This document shows, in pieces, positions 47,895 to 56,827 of a stretch of DNA of 64,000 nt. The position numbers were made by a program, and so were the translations under genes. Under the pieces are notes generated by a model. The model made no database searches. It saw nothing but the letters and a program-made list of their open reading frames with translations, and was not told the origin of the DNA. The DNA comes from Alteromonas stellipolaris (GTDB taxonomy: Bacteria; Pseudomonadota; Gammaproteobacteria; Enterobacterales; Alteromonadaceae). The first letter of the stretch is position 1, and each line of letters begins with the position of its first letter. Location: the NCBI RefSeq assembly GCF_001562115.1, contig NZ_CP013926.1, forward strand, positions 1,860,001 to 1,924,000, written 5' to 3'.

Positions 47895-47963
47895 AATGTG
47901 TCCTTTTTAGTTCTAAATTATCGTTGCTGTCGGATGTAATGCCTGCGGTCGAACTTTACTCTA

Positions 47964-48002
47964 GGTAATTTTACCCTTGCCGTATGTAGTACCATCGTAC
48001 TA
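47964..48002. promoter_or_regulatory. Two inverted repeats in the receptor-permease divergent region
   Basis: GGTAATTTTACC at 47964-47975 and TAGTAC-CATC-GTACTA at 47987-48002 are perfect inverted repeats within the 270-base region between the divergent receptor and permease genes. They are placed to control the receptor and perhaps both transcripts. A further AATCTG/CAGATT hairpin lies at 48135-48152, just before the permease ribosome-binding site. No regulator gene is adjacent. Confidence 0.4.
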
Positions 48003-48164
48003 TGGGAATTTAGCGCCACTACCGCCACACTTTAGCCCTAGGACATGACTTCACCAATCATTTATTGATATAACAAGCCATGACTTAAAGCTACATAAAC
48101 GCAATATAAACATAAACTTAACTGTTCTGGAGAATCTGCGGTCACAGATTTTTAAGGAAAAATA

Positions 48165-49463
48165 ATGATGTTAAGTATGATTGGTCTGGTAGGCGGACTC
48201 GTATTATTAATTGTGTTAACCATTCGGGGAATGAACCTTTTCATTGCAGCCCCCTTGTGTGCACTGGTTGTGGCGTTAACCAACGGCATATCTGTTTTTA
48301 TTGGTGATATAAATTTTGTGGAAACCTACATGAGTGGGTTTTCAGGCTTTATTGCCGCATGGTTTTTTATGTTTTTGCTTGGTGCTTTATTTGGCAAATT
48401 CATGGAAGACAGTGGCGCAGCCGATTCTGTCTCTCGTTGGATAATACAACGTATTGGTTACAAACAGGCTGTGTTAGCTGTGGTGCTTGCTTGCGCTATT
48501 TTAACTTACGGGGGCGTGAGCGTTTTTGTTGTCGCCTTCTCGGTTTATCCTATGGCAGTAAGCTTATTTAAAGATGCGAATTTGCCTCGCCGTTTCATAC
48601 CCGCCGCCATGGCATTCGGCTCGGTCACCTTTACCATGACCTCTGCCGGCTCGCCAGAAATCCAAAATTGGATCCCCATTAAGTATTTAGGCACCTCGCC
48701 ATTTGCTGCATGGGAAGTAAGCTTAGTGGTTGCTATTTTCATGGCAGTGCTTGGCTACTGGTGGTTGGCGAAAATGATCCGCAAAGCGATAGCCAATGGC
48801 GAAGCATTTGAAGCCCGTATTACCGACCCTGAAATACGCGAACGTGACTACCCTCACCCACTTACCGGCATTATTCCATTGCTTGTGGTGTTGTGTATTT
48901 CCTTCTTTTTACACGAAGCACTAGCACAACTTGCGCTTATTGTAGCCTTAGGGGGCGGTGTGCTTACCTTGCTAATAATAAACCATGCCCACTTTCACAA
49001 TTTACAAGCGGCGATTAACACCGGCACAACCGGCGCGCTGGTAGCCATTGGCAATACCGCGGCAGTTGTAGGGTTTGGTTCAATCGCCAAAAACACCGAG
49101 GCATTTCAGCAAACGGTAACGTTAATGACGCAAATCCCAGGCAACGAATTAATTGGCGCTGCTATTGCGATTAGTGTAATCGCAGGCTTAACCGGCTCAG
49201 CATCTGGCGGGCAAGCCATTGCGCTGCCACTACTTGCACCACATTATCTCGACCAAGGTGTGCAACCAGAACAATTACACCGTATTGTTTCTATCTCTTC
49301 AGGTGCGCTAGATTCACTGCCTCATAACGGGTATGTTGTCACCACAATTCGCGCCATATGCCATGAAACTCATAAGGCAGCCTACGGTGCAGTCGCAGCA
49401 CTGACGGTAGTCGTACCGGTTGTAGGGCTAGCCCTTGCCATTGGCTTATTTAGCGTGTTTTAG
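48165..49463 (+). CDS. GntP-family inner-membrane permease
   Basis: A 432-residue permease with about 12 membrane helices, of the GntP gluconate/3-hydroxybutyrate type H+ symporters. Family-like segments are ATNAGSPEIQ-type TSAGSPEIQNWIP near residue 165, GNTAAVVGFGSIA near 300, and GLTGSASGGQAIALPLLAP near 345. It heads a four-gene run with a MetX-like hydrolase, PHB depolymerase and 3-hydroxybutyrate dehydrogenase, so its substrate is probably 3-hydroxybutyrate or a related hydroxy acid. AAGGAA precedes the ATG at 48165; a second ATG follows at once at 48168. Twelve bases separate it from the next gene. Confidence 0.85.
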   Translation: MMLSMIGLVGGLVLLIVLTIRGMNLFIAAPLCALVVALTNGISVFIGDINFVETYMSGFSGFIAAWFFMFLLGALFGKFMEDSGAADSVSRWIIQRIGYKQAVLAVVLACAILTYGGVSVFVVAFSVYPMAVSLFKDANLPRRFIPAAMAFGSVTFTMTSAGSPEIQNWIPIKYLGTSPFAAWEVSLVVAIFMAVLGYWWLAKMIRKAIANGEAFEARITDPEIRERDYPHPLTGIIPLLVVLCISFFLHEALAQLALIVALGGGVLTLLIINHAHFHNLQAAINTGTTGALVAIGNTAAVVGFGSIAKNTEAFQQTVTLMTQIPGNELIGAAIAISVIAGLTGSASGGQAIALPLLAPHYLDQGVQPEQLHRIVSISSGALDSLPHNGYVVTTIRAICHETHKAAYGAVAALTVVVPVVGLALAIGLFSVF

Positions 49464-49475
49464 ACAAGGATTTCC

Positions 49476-50813
49476 ATGAAACTAAAAATAGCTTTTTTAT
49501 ATTGTACTTTGCTGGCGTTGCCGTTAATTACTACAACAGCGTGCAGTGCTAACTCTGCCAATTCAGCATCAACTGAATCAGTGAAGTCTATCGCCACAAC
49601 TAATGGGGCAAATAGTGCTGATACAAGCGCAGTAGATAAAAATAATTTTGGTCCAACTGACATAGAAACAACTCAACCAACGCTGATTACTAAGAAAGAA
49701 ACGTTCTCAATAGAAAGCTTCACCACATTTGGTGGCAAAACCATTAATAACCTGAAAGTGGGTTGGGAAGCCTACGGACATTTAAATGCAGATAAAAGCA
49801 ACATTATCCTTATTACTCACCATTTTTCGGGCACATCCCATGCGGCGGGTGTATATGAAGAAAATGAGGAAAAGACAAGCCCCAACATAGGCTACTGGGA
49901 TGCGTTAATTGGCTCTGGCAAAGCCATCGATACCGATATCTATTACGTTGTGAGTGTAGACAGTTTGGTGAATTTAAACGCTTATGATGAAAACGTTATT
50001 ACTACCGGCCCAGCGACTATCAACCCAGAAACTGGTAAGCCTTGGGGGCTAGAATTTCCCGTAGTGACAATCCGCGACTTCGTTAACGTGCAAAAGGCGC
50101 TACTTGAAAGCTTGGGCGTTCAGAAACTGCATGCTGTGGTTGGCCCTTCTATGGGGTCGATGCAGGCTATCGATTGGGCCAGTGCTTACCCCGACTGGGT
50201 GCCAAGGATAATATCGGTTATTGGCACGGGTGAAAGCGATGCGTGGACAACCGCAGCTCTATCGCACTGGGCGATGCCTATTCGGTTAGATGGTAACTGG
50301 CAGCAAGGGAGGTACGCTCAAAACAACCAACCTATTGAAGGGTTAGTGGCTTCTTTGATGATGATCACCCAACATGCCTTGTACCCTACGTATTTTAACC
50401 AAGAAGGTAAGAAACTAGGTTATCACGCCGTGGAGCAAGCGCCGTTAGAGAACATTAACGCTCAGCATTCTATTGTGAAATGGTTGGAAAGCCGCGCGCG
50501 TCAACGAGCTGAAAAAATGGACGCAAACCATCTTCTTTATTTGGTCCGTGCCTGCCAATTGTTTGTAGCAGGTCATGGCAATAATATGGAAGAAGGGCTT
50601 AAACACATTCAAGCCAAAACCTTATTCTTGCCGGCATCCACCGATTTGTTACTTATGCCTTATTTAGCCGAAGCGGCTAACAATCAACTTAAGCAATTGG
50701 GAAAAAACAGCGAATTGAAAACGCTGAATGGCCCCTTCGGACACCTTGAAGGGATTGTAAACGTGCAAGCCGAAGGCGAGCGTATTGCCGCTTTTCTTAC
50801 TAGCGATTTATAA
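49476..50813 (+). CDS. Exported MetX-like alpha/beta hydrolase (homoserine acetyltransferase fold)
   Basis: A 445-residue alpha/beta hydrolase resembling homoserine O-acetyltransferase (MetX) but with an export signal: a hydrophobic start to C23 in ITTTACS looks like a lipoprotein signal, though threonine at -3 is not typical. A Ser/Asn/Thr-rich linker of about 45 residues follows. The nucleophile is S225 in GPSMGS; late aspartate (PASTDLLL) and histidine (GPFGHLEG) complete the triad. An acetyltransferase would lack acetyl-CoA outside the cytoplasm, so hydrolysis of an ester such as a 3-hydroxybutyrate oligomer is more likely. This is inference from location and neighbours. It is second in the operon, 12 bases after the permease gene. 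Confidence 0.75.
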   Translation: MKLKIAFLYCTLLALPLITTTACSANSANSASTESVKSIATTNGANSADTSAVDKNNFGPTDIETTQPTLITKKETFSIESFTTFGGKTINNLKVGWEAYGHLNADKSNIILITHHFSGTSHAAGVYEENEEKTSPNIGYWDALIGSGKAIDTDIYYVVSVDSLVNLNAYDENVITTGPATINPETGKPWGLEFPVVTIRDFVNVQKALLESLGVQKLHAVVGPSMGSMQAIDWASAYPDWVPRIISVIGTGESDAWTTAALSHWAMPIRLDGNWQQGRYAQNNQPIEGLVASLMMITQHALYPTYFNQEGKKLGYHAVEQAPLENINAQHSIVKWLESRARQRAEKMDANHLLYLVRACQLFVAGHGNNMEEGLKHIQAKTLFLPASTDLLLMPYLAEAANNQLKQLGKNSELKTLNGPFGHLEGIVNVQAEGERIAAFLTSDL

Positions 50814-50885
50814 ATAGTAAAATGAAACGTTTAAATAAGTGCAATGCTTAGCGGCAAACTAAGCATTTAACTGTAGGAACTTGTT

Positions 50886-51944
50886 ATGAAAACAACTTAT
50901 AAAATACTGGCCAGCATTTGTGCTTTGTACAGTAGCCTAGCGTTATCTAACTCAGCTAATGCAGCCAATGGCCTCCCCGAGCTGAACCTTGATGTAGAGC
51001 AGGTTACCGTATCGGGCCTTTCCTCTGGCGGATACATGGCCACGCAATTTCATATAGCACACAGTGATTGGGTAAAAGGCGCAGGCATCATTGCTGCAGG
51101 GCCTTATTATTGTGCGCAGAATGATATTACCACTGCGTTAAACCAATGCGTAAATAAGGTAGATACGCCAATTAATCTAGATGTGCTTTCAAGCGTTGCC
51201 GTAGATTATGCAAGCGAAGGCACCATAGCGCCTTTAACAGGCCTTAAAGATGCAAAAGTATGGTTATTTCACGGCACTAACGACAAACGTGTAACCGCAC
51301 AAGCCAGCAATTTATTGTACCGCCAATACCAAAATTGGACAGACACTCAAAATATAGTGTACGTGAACGACCAGAGCGCAGCACATCACTTCCCTACTTT
51401 AGATGAAGGCAGTAATTGCAGCGTTTCAGAAAGCCCTTTTATTGGTAACTGTAACTACGATGCAGCGGGCAATATGCTAAATCACCTGTTACCCAACTTA
51501 ACTGCCCCCGACGACACAATTTCAGGCAAGGTTTACACTATTTCTCAGCAAAAGCTTTCAGGCAGCGATGGCGAAACCTTGGCAGATAAGGGTTTTGTTT
51601 TTGTACCCGAAAACTGTGCAGAAGGTGAGCCCTGCAGCTTACACATAAGCTTTCATGGATGTAATCAATATGCCGAAGCCGTAGGCGATAGTTATGTAAC
51701 AAAAACTGGTATCAACCGTTGGGCCGATAATAACAATATCGTTGTGTTGTATCCGCAAACTAAAAAATCGTTATTTATGCCATTAAACCCCCAAGGTTGC
51801 TGGGATTGGTGGGGATATTCTTCTGATGACTATGCAAATAGAAAAGGTTCGCAGATTTCTGCTGTTACTAATATGATTAAAGGCATAAATATAGGCGCTG
51901 CCAATAAAACAACGATGAATACAGGAACGGCAAATAATGACTAA
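50886..51944 (+). CDS. Exported PHB depolymerase-family esterase
   Basis: A 352-residue protein with a signal peptide (cleavage near ANAAN, residue 27). The lipase box GLSSG puts the nucleophile at S46 in TVSGLSSGGYMATQ. The aspartate is in HGTNDKRV and a histidine in SAAHHFPT. A second part (about 210-335), with ISFHGCNQY and NPQGCWDWWGY, matches the PHB depolymerase esterase family. I see no separate substrate-binding domain or linker, so it may favour amorphous polymer or oligomers over crystalline PHB. Eight cysteines suggest disulfides outside the cytoplasm. Its end overlaps the dehydrogenase gene by eight bases, coupling it to 3-hydroxybutyrate oxidation. Confidence 0.85.
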   Translation: MKTTYKILASICALYSSLALSNSANAANGLPELNLDVEQVTVSGLSSGGYMATQFHIAHSDWVKGAGIIAAGPYYCAQNDITTALNQCVNKVDTPINLDVLSSVAVDYASEGTIAPLTGLKDAKVWLFHGTNDKRVTAQASNLLYRQYQNWTDTQNIVYVNDQSAAHHFPTLDEGSNCSVSESPFIGNCNYDAAGNMLNHLLPNLTAPDDTISGKVYTISQQKLSGSDGETLADKGFVFVPENCAEGEPCSLHISFHGCNQYAEAVGDSYVTKTGINRWADNNNIVVLYPQTKKSLFMPLNPQGCWDWWGYSSDDYANRKGSQISAVTNMIKGINIGAANKTTMNTGTANND

Positions 51945-52704
51945 GCGAACTGTATTTATAACTGGTGGTGCTAGCGGTATTGGCTTTGGTATAGCACAAG
52001 CAATGTCGAAGACAGGGCATCATGTGATTATTGCCGATATTAACGAGCAAGCTGCACAGCACGCTGCGAGCGATATTCTAAAAGAAGGTGGCAGTGCCAG
52101 TGCTACTGAGGTTGATGTGTGCAATGCTAAGCAAGTGGCGGCTTTACCCGACTTGCTCGAGGGGCAAAAAGTAGATGTGTTGATTAACAATGCCGGCATT
52201 CAGCATGTCTCACGTATTGAAGACTTCCCAAGCGAAAAATGGCAGCAATTAATTAATATTATGCTGGTTGGCCCCGCGCTTTTAACCCAAGCGTTTTTAC
52301 CTGGCATGCGCGAGCAAAACTTTGGCCGAATTATCAACATTGGTTCAATTCACTCCTTGGTGGCCTCCCCTTATAAATCGGCTTACGTGGCCGCAAAACA
52401 CGGCCTACTGGGGTTTGCTAAAACTATCGCCCTTGAAACCGGCGACTGTGATGTCACCATAAACACCCTTTGCCCGGCTTATGTTAAAACACCACTGGTC
52501 GAAAAGCAGATTGCCTCACAGGCCAAAGAAAACAACCTTACAGAAGAGGAAGTGATCAATAAAATAATGCTTGAGCCCATGCCGAAAAAACAGTTTATTA
52601 GTGTAGATGAGTTGGCAGACACGGCGGCATTTTTAATGTCGGATAGTGCACGCAATATCACCGGCCAAACTATGGTACTGGATGGCGGCTGGACTGCCCG
52701 ATAA
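51937..52704 (+). CDS. bdhA: D-3-hydroxybutyrate dehydrogenase (SDR family)
   Basis: A 255-residue short-chain dehydrogenase that oxidises (R)-3-hydroxybutyrate to acetoacetate with NAD. The cofactor motif TGGASGIG is at residues 9-16, NNAG at 84-87, and the catalytic serine near 137-140 with Y150 and K154. The NNAGIQHVSRIEDFP signature, with Q89 binding the substrate carboxylate, is typical of this enzyme as opposed to other SDR proteins, as is the lid region near 190-220. Its ATG lies inside the end of the depolymerase gene. It completes the polymer-to-acetoacetate route of the cluster. Confidence 0.92.
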   Translation: MTKRTVFITGGASGIGFGIAQAMSKTGHHVIIADINEQAAQHAASDILKEGGSASATEVDVCNAKQVAALPDLLEGQKVDVLINNAGIQHVSRIEDFPSEKWQQLINIMLVGPALLTQAFLPGMREQNFGRIINIGSIHSLVASPYKSAYVAAKHGLLGFAKTIALETGDCDVTINTLCPAYVKTPLVEKQIASQAKENNLTEEEVINKIMLEPMPKKQFISVDELADTAAFLMSDSARNITGQTMVLDGGWTAR

Positions 52705-52739
52705 ACGTTGCGCTAAGGCTTTCCATTCGTAAAATATCT

Positions 52740-52780
52740 GTGCTAATGTCCTGACATCAGTAAGGAAAACACATTAGCAC
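52740..52780 (+). promoter_or_regulatory. Leader hairpin before nadK
   Basis: GTGCTAATGT at 52740-52749 and ACATTAGCAC at 52771-52780 are perfect ten-base inverted repeats ending three bases before the nadK ATG. The only Shine-Dalgarno-like sequence, AAGGA at 52762-52766, lies in the loop, too far from the ATG unless the stem forms. It could influence nadK translation or be a protein-binding site. Function unknown. Confidence 0.45.
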
Positions 52781-52783
52781 TAC

Positions 52784-53659
52784 ATGTCCTATCAAACCGT
52801 TGCTTTAATTGGCAAACCTCAACACGCTGCTACCCACGACAGCTTAAATCTTTTGGCTCAATACCTCACCGCAAAAGGCTGTGAATTATTGGTTGAAGAG
52901 AGTATTTCAAAAGAATTAGAAAGTGATAATCATCGCGCATGCAACTTAGTTACCATTGGTAAAGAAGCCGACCTTGCCGTAGTAGTAGGCGGTGATGGCA
53001 GTATGCTAGGTGCAGCAAGGGTATTAGCGCGCTTTGATATCCATGTGGTAGGGGTAAACCGAGGCAATTTGGGTTTTTTAACCGATATCCACCCCGATGA
53101 AATCGTGCAGCAACTCGATCTTATTTTTGAAGGCGAATGCGTCGTTGAAAAACGCTTTTTGTTAGACGTGGGTGTGTATCGCCATGAAAAACTAAAAAGT
53201 AGCAATTCCGCGGTGAACGAAGTGGTTCTTCACCACGGTAAAGTTGCCCACATGATGGAATTCGAAATTTATATTGATGACCAATTTGTGTTCAGCCAAC
53301 GCTCAGACGGCCTAATAGTGGCAACCCCGACTGGCTCTACCGCCTATTCGCTGTCGGCAGGTGGACCTATTATCATGCCCAAGCTTGATGCTCTAACACT
53401 CGTGCCTATGTTTCCACATACATTAAGTAGCAGGCCAATTGTTGTCGATGCCGACAGCCAAGTATCGATGAAGGTATCGAAGGTTAACAGCGACTCACTA
53501 CAAATAAGCTGCGACAGCCACATTGTACTGCCCGTACTTCCGGGCGACGAAATACGCATTAATAAAAGTGAAGATAAACTTTATTTGGTGCATCCAAAGG
53601 GTTACAGCTACTTCAATGTACTGCGCAAAAAATTGGGCTGGGGTAGTAAGCTTTACTAA
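52784..53659 (+). CDS. nadK: NAD kinase NadK
   Basis: A 291-residue enzyme (E. coli 292) that phosphorylates NAD to NADP. The [11 protein letters not shown] motif is near residue 68, [10 protein letters not shown] near 92, and [20 protein letters not shown] plus the [21 protein letters not shown] stretch hold the catalytic and nucleotide-binding residues. The ATG at 52784 aligns with the E. coli start. The neighbouring order nadK-recN-bamE is also that of E. coli, although grpE, which lies beside nadK there, is 12 kb away here. Confidence 0.97.
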   Translation: MSYQTVALIGKPQHAATHDSLNLLAQYLTAKGCELLVEESISKELESDNHRACNLVTIGKEADLAVVVGGDGSMLGAARVLARFDIHVVGVNRGNLGFLTDIHPDEIVQQLDLIFEGECVVEKRFLLDVGVYRHEKLKSSNSAVNEVVLHHGKVAHMMEFEIYIDDQFVFSQRSDGLIVATPTGSTAYSLSAGGPIIMPKLDALTLVPMFPHTLSSRPIVVDADSQVSMKVSKVNSDSLQISCDSHIVLPVLPGDEIRINKSEDKLYLVHPKGYSYFNVLRKKLGWGSKLY

Positions 53660-53713
53660 TAAAAGTAGAGGATGATAATTAATTTTATCCAACCTCTTTA
53701 CATGTGCAAAATA

Positions 53714-53729
53714 CTGTATATATTTACAC
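53714..53729 (+). promoter_or_regulatory. LexA (SOS) box upstream of recN
   Basis: CTGTATATATTTACAC matches the SOS core CTGT-N8-ACAG at seven of eight fixed positions, with the favoured TA flanks and A+T-rich centre. It lies 26-41 bases before the recN ATG, over the likely promoter. A second CTGT at 53733 has no matching half. Confidence 0.75.
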
Positions 53730-53755
53730 GTACTGTATAAACATCGAGTATAGTT

Positions 53756-55441
53756 ATGTTAGCGCATCTTTCTATTAGTAACTTTGCAGTGGTTAAGCAA
53801 CTTTCAGTTAATCTTGAAAAGGGGCTCACTGCCATCACTGGGGAAACCGGTGCCGGTAAGTCTATTGCCATTGACGCTTTGAGCTTATGCTTAGGCGAGC
53901 GAGCTGATGCCAACGCCGTAAGAAGCACCGCGCCTAAAGCAGAAATCATTGCTCATTTCGCATTGGCCACAAATACCAAGGCAAAGCGCTATCTCGATGA
54001 ACACGAACTTACCTCAGACGAGGATGAAAACAGCTGTTTCATTCGCAGAGTCATTTCAAAAGAAGGCCGCTCAAAAGCCTTTATTAATGGTATTCCCGCT
54101 TCACTACAGCAATTGAAAGGTTTAGGTCAGCACCTACTTGCCATACATGGCCAGAATACGCACCTCCAGCTTTTAAAAGAAGATTATCAACGTCAGCTTG
54201 TTGATACTGTAGGCAACCACAAAGACAGCCTCTCAAATGTAAAACAGCACTATGCCTTATGGCGTGAAAAGCAAAAAATGCTTAGCGAACTGCAAGCGCA
54301 AGCTCAGCAGCGTGAAGACAGATTACAGCTGCTTACTTATCAGGTTAGAGAGTTAGACGAATTTGCCTTAGAAGACGGTGAGTTTTCAGAGCTTGAAACT
54401 GAGCATAAGCGCCTAAGCAACGGACAAAGCCTTTTAGAGCAGGCACAAACTAGCTTTTATCACTTGTACGAAAGTGACGAAGGCAATGCACTGTCTATAT
54501 TGCAAAATAGCATAGACCGTTTGGGTGAGCTTGAATCCCATGATGCCAGCTTGAGCCCAATTCTTGTTTTGTTAAACGAAGCTGCTATTCAAGTTGAAGA
54601 GGCGGCGGGAGAATTGCGCCATTATTGTGATGATTTAGAAATAGACCCACTTCGTTTACAACAAGTAGAAGCGCGCTATGCAAAAGCAATGGACTTAGCC
54701 CGTAAGCATAGTGTTATGCCGGAGGAATTATTTGCACATCACCAAACCCTAGCCAGGGAGTTTGCTTCGTTGGGCGATCAAGAGTCTTTGTTAACCACGT
54801 TAGAAGATGAAGTAGATGAGCTTAAAGCGCAATATTTAAACGAAACTAAAGTGTTATCAGAATACAGAGTAAAAGCAGCAAACTATTTGGCAAGTGAAAT
54901 TGAAATACAAATCCATCAGATGAACATGCCCCATGCGAAGGTAGCCATTGAGGTAAACTACGATGAGTTTAAAAAGCCATCAGCCTTAGGCCAAGATACG
55001 GTAGAAATTAAAGTATCCACAAACCCGGGCCAAGCAGCCGACAAACTTGATAAAGTCGTATCTGGCGGTGAGCTTTCTAGAATAGGATTAGCCATTCAAG
55101 TTATTGCCAGTGATAACCATGCTACGCCTACTATGATTTTCGATGAAGTAGATACCGGAATTAGCGGTCCTACCGCATCAATCGTAGGCGGATTACTTCG
55201 CCGCTTAGGCAAGCAGGTACAAGTTATGTGTGTTACCCATTTACCTCAGGTTGCTGCTCAAGCGCATAACCAGCTCTTTGTTACCAAGCTAACCGACGGT
55301 GAAAGTACTGAAACTCAAATGTTGGCGCTAACGAAACAAGATAGAGTGGATGAATTAGCTCGCTTATTGGCTGGCGACAAAGTAACCAAATCGGCGCTTG
55401 CTAACGCAAAAGAGTTATTGAAAAGCGCGCAATCGAACTAA
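53756..55441 (+). CDS. recN: DNA repair protein RecN
   Basis: A 561-residue SMC-like ATPase (E. coli 553) for double-strand break repair. The Walker A motif GETGAGKSIAIDALSL lies at residues 28-43, the long antiparallel coiled coil spans about 160-390, and the ABC signature VSGGELSRIGLAIQV and Walker B TMIFDEVDTGISG are near 440 and 460. It starts MLAHLSISNFAVV, as expected. A LexA box upstream marks it as SOS-induced, as in E. coli. bamE follows. Confidence 0.97.
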   Translation: MLAHLSISNFAVVKQLSVNLEKGLTAITGETGAGKSIAIDALSLCLGERADANAVRSTAPKAEIIAHFALATNTKAKRYLDEHELTSDEDENSCFIRRVISKEGRSKAFINGIPASLQQLKGLGQHLLAIHGQNTHLQLLKEDYQRQLVDTVGNHKDSLSNVKQHYALWREKQKMLSELQAQAQQREDRLQLLTYQVRELDEFALEDGEFSELETEHKRLSNGQSLLEQAQTSFYHLYESDEGNALSILQNSIDRLGELESHDASLSPILVLLNEAAIQVEEAAGELRHYCDDLEIDPLRLQQVEARYAKAMDLARKHSVMPEELFAHHQTLAREFASLGDQESLLTTLEDEVDELKAQYLNETKVLSEYRVKAANYLASEIEIQIHQMNMPHAKVAIEVNYDEFKKPSALGQDTVEIKVSTNPGQAADKLDKVVSGGELSRIGLAIQVIASDNHATPTMIFDEVDTGISGPTASIVGGLLRRLGKQVQVMCVTHLPQVAAQAHNQLFVTKLTDGESTETQMLALTKQDRVDELARLLAGDKVTKSALANAKELLKSAQSN

Positions 55442-55560
55442 AATGCAGTTGATTGGTCATACTTGTCGATGTAGCATGCCTTCGTGCTTACATTAACGCA
55501 CCCCACCCGCCTTTATGCTGTTGGGTAACGAAGAAAAAGCAATACTGGACTGATTTACGC

Positions 55561-55917
55561 ATGAAGTTGCAACATTTATTAATAATTTTAGGTTTAACCC
55601 TTACATCAAGCGCTTGTTCTAACTGGATTTATCGTATTGATGTGCCTCAAGGTAACTTTCTCGATCAACGAGACGTTTCAAAACTACGCATCGGCATGAC
55701 TAAAGAACAAGTTATCTATGTGCTTGGTAACCCAGTAGTACAAGATTCTTTTGATGATGATACTTGGTACTACGTTTACGACATGAAGCGCGGCATGAAA
55801 AAACGCGGTGAAGATTTCCAAAAGCAAATGGTTATTACATTTGAAGACGGCAAAGTAACATCAGTAGAAGGTGACTTTGAACTGTCTGAAGATTTTAATA
55901 CGCCGCTAGACAGTTAA
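55561..55917 (+). CDS. bamE: Outer-membrane assembly lipoprotein BamE
   Basis: A 118-residue lipoprotein (E. coli 113) of the BAM complex that inserts outer-membrane proteins such as the receptor at 45591. The signal ends at a lipobox-like SSAC with the lipidated cysteine at residue 19, followed by YRIDVPQGNFLDQRDVSKLR and the core GMTKEQVIYVLGNPVVQD. The ATG at 55561 gives this start; a frame opening at 55453 would add 36 residues that are not a signal sequence. The Shine-Dalgarno is weak. It follows recN, as in E. coli. Confidence 0.95.
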   Translation: MKLQHLLIILGLTLTSSACSNWIYRIDVPQGNFLDQRDVSKLRIGMTKEQVIYVLGNPVVQDSFDDDTWYYVYDMKRGMKKRGEDFQKQMVITFEDGKVTSVEGDFELSEDFNTPLDS

Positions 55918-56098
55918 GTGTTAATAGAGTTAAGTACCAATAAACTTGAGTACAAAAAACTACCAAACGATATATAGCGAAGGAGCTTTTGTTTATGAAC
56001 AGATTGCTCCTAGCTTGATATTGTTTTACTCAGGTTGCTTTACACAAATTTCTCCCCCCTATTAATCTGTAACCCTCACATGTTAAAGGAATATGTTA

Positions 56099-56740
56099 AT
56101 GGAACACGATTTTTGGCATAGCAAGTGGCATAAAAATGAAATTGGTTTCCATGAACCTGAGGGCAATGCACTTCTCGTTAAGCATGCCGATACCTTATTA
56201 GCTGCTGTCTCACCGCGAATATTCGTTCCGTTATGCGGTAAAACTAAGGACATCCATTGGTTGCTTGCTAACGGCTGCGAAGTGGTAGGTGCTGAGTTAA
56301 GTGAAATTGCGATCACGCAATTATTTACGGAGCTGGATATTGAGCCAGAGATCACGACCGTAGGTAGCCTTAAGCTTTTTAAAAATGGCCCGCTAAGTAT
56401 TTTTGTTGGTGATATTTTTGAGCTAACCGACGAAACACTAGGTAACGTAACCGGTGTTTATGACAGAGCCGCATTGGTCGCATTGCCGACCGCGCTTCGC
56501 GAGAAATATGCAGCGCATATTTGTACCATCACCAAACTAGCCCCTATCCTTTTGATAAGCTTCGATTATGACCAATCCGTCATGCCAGGCCCTCCATTTT
56601 GTGTTGACGAAACAGAAGTGACTCGCTTATATAATGCCAGTTATTCTATTTCGCTACTTGAACGTGAACCGCTAGAAGGTGGCCTTAAAGGTAAAGTGGC
56701 TGCAGACTCATTGGTCTTCAATCTTCAACCTGAAGCATAA
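56099..56740 (+). CDS. tpm: Thiopurine S-methyltransferase-family protein
   Basis: A 213-residue SAM-dependent methyltransferase of the TPMT family; bacterial members methylate thiopurines and also selenium and tellurium oxyanions. It begins MEHDFWHSKWHKNEIGFHE, and the SAM-binding loop is IFVPLCGKTKDIHWL at about 42-56. GAELSEIAI and YDRAALVALP follow at the usual distances. The ATG at 56099 has AAAGGA eight bases upstream; an ATG six bases earlier is too close to it. It is a single gene. Confidence 0.93.
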   Translation: MEHDFWHSKWHKNEIGFHEPEGNALLVKHADTLLAAVSPRIFVPLCGKTKDIHWLLANGCEVVGAELSEIAITQLFTELDIEPEITTVGSLKLFKNGPLSIFVGDIFELTDETLGNVTGVYDRAALVALPTALREKYAAHICTITKLAPILLISFDYDQSVMPGPPFCVDETEVTRLYNASYSISLLEREPLEGGLKGKVAADSLVFNLQPEA

Positions 56741-56827
56741 TTAGTAAGGTTAAAAGGAGATGCCATAAGCGTTAGAACGTGCCCACTTTTGCAATATTGC
56801 CTAAAACGTTGCTTAACCCAACATTCA

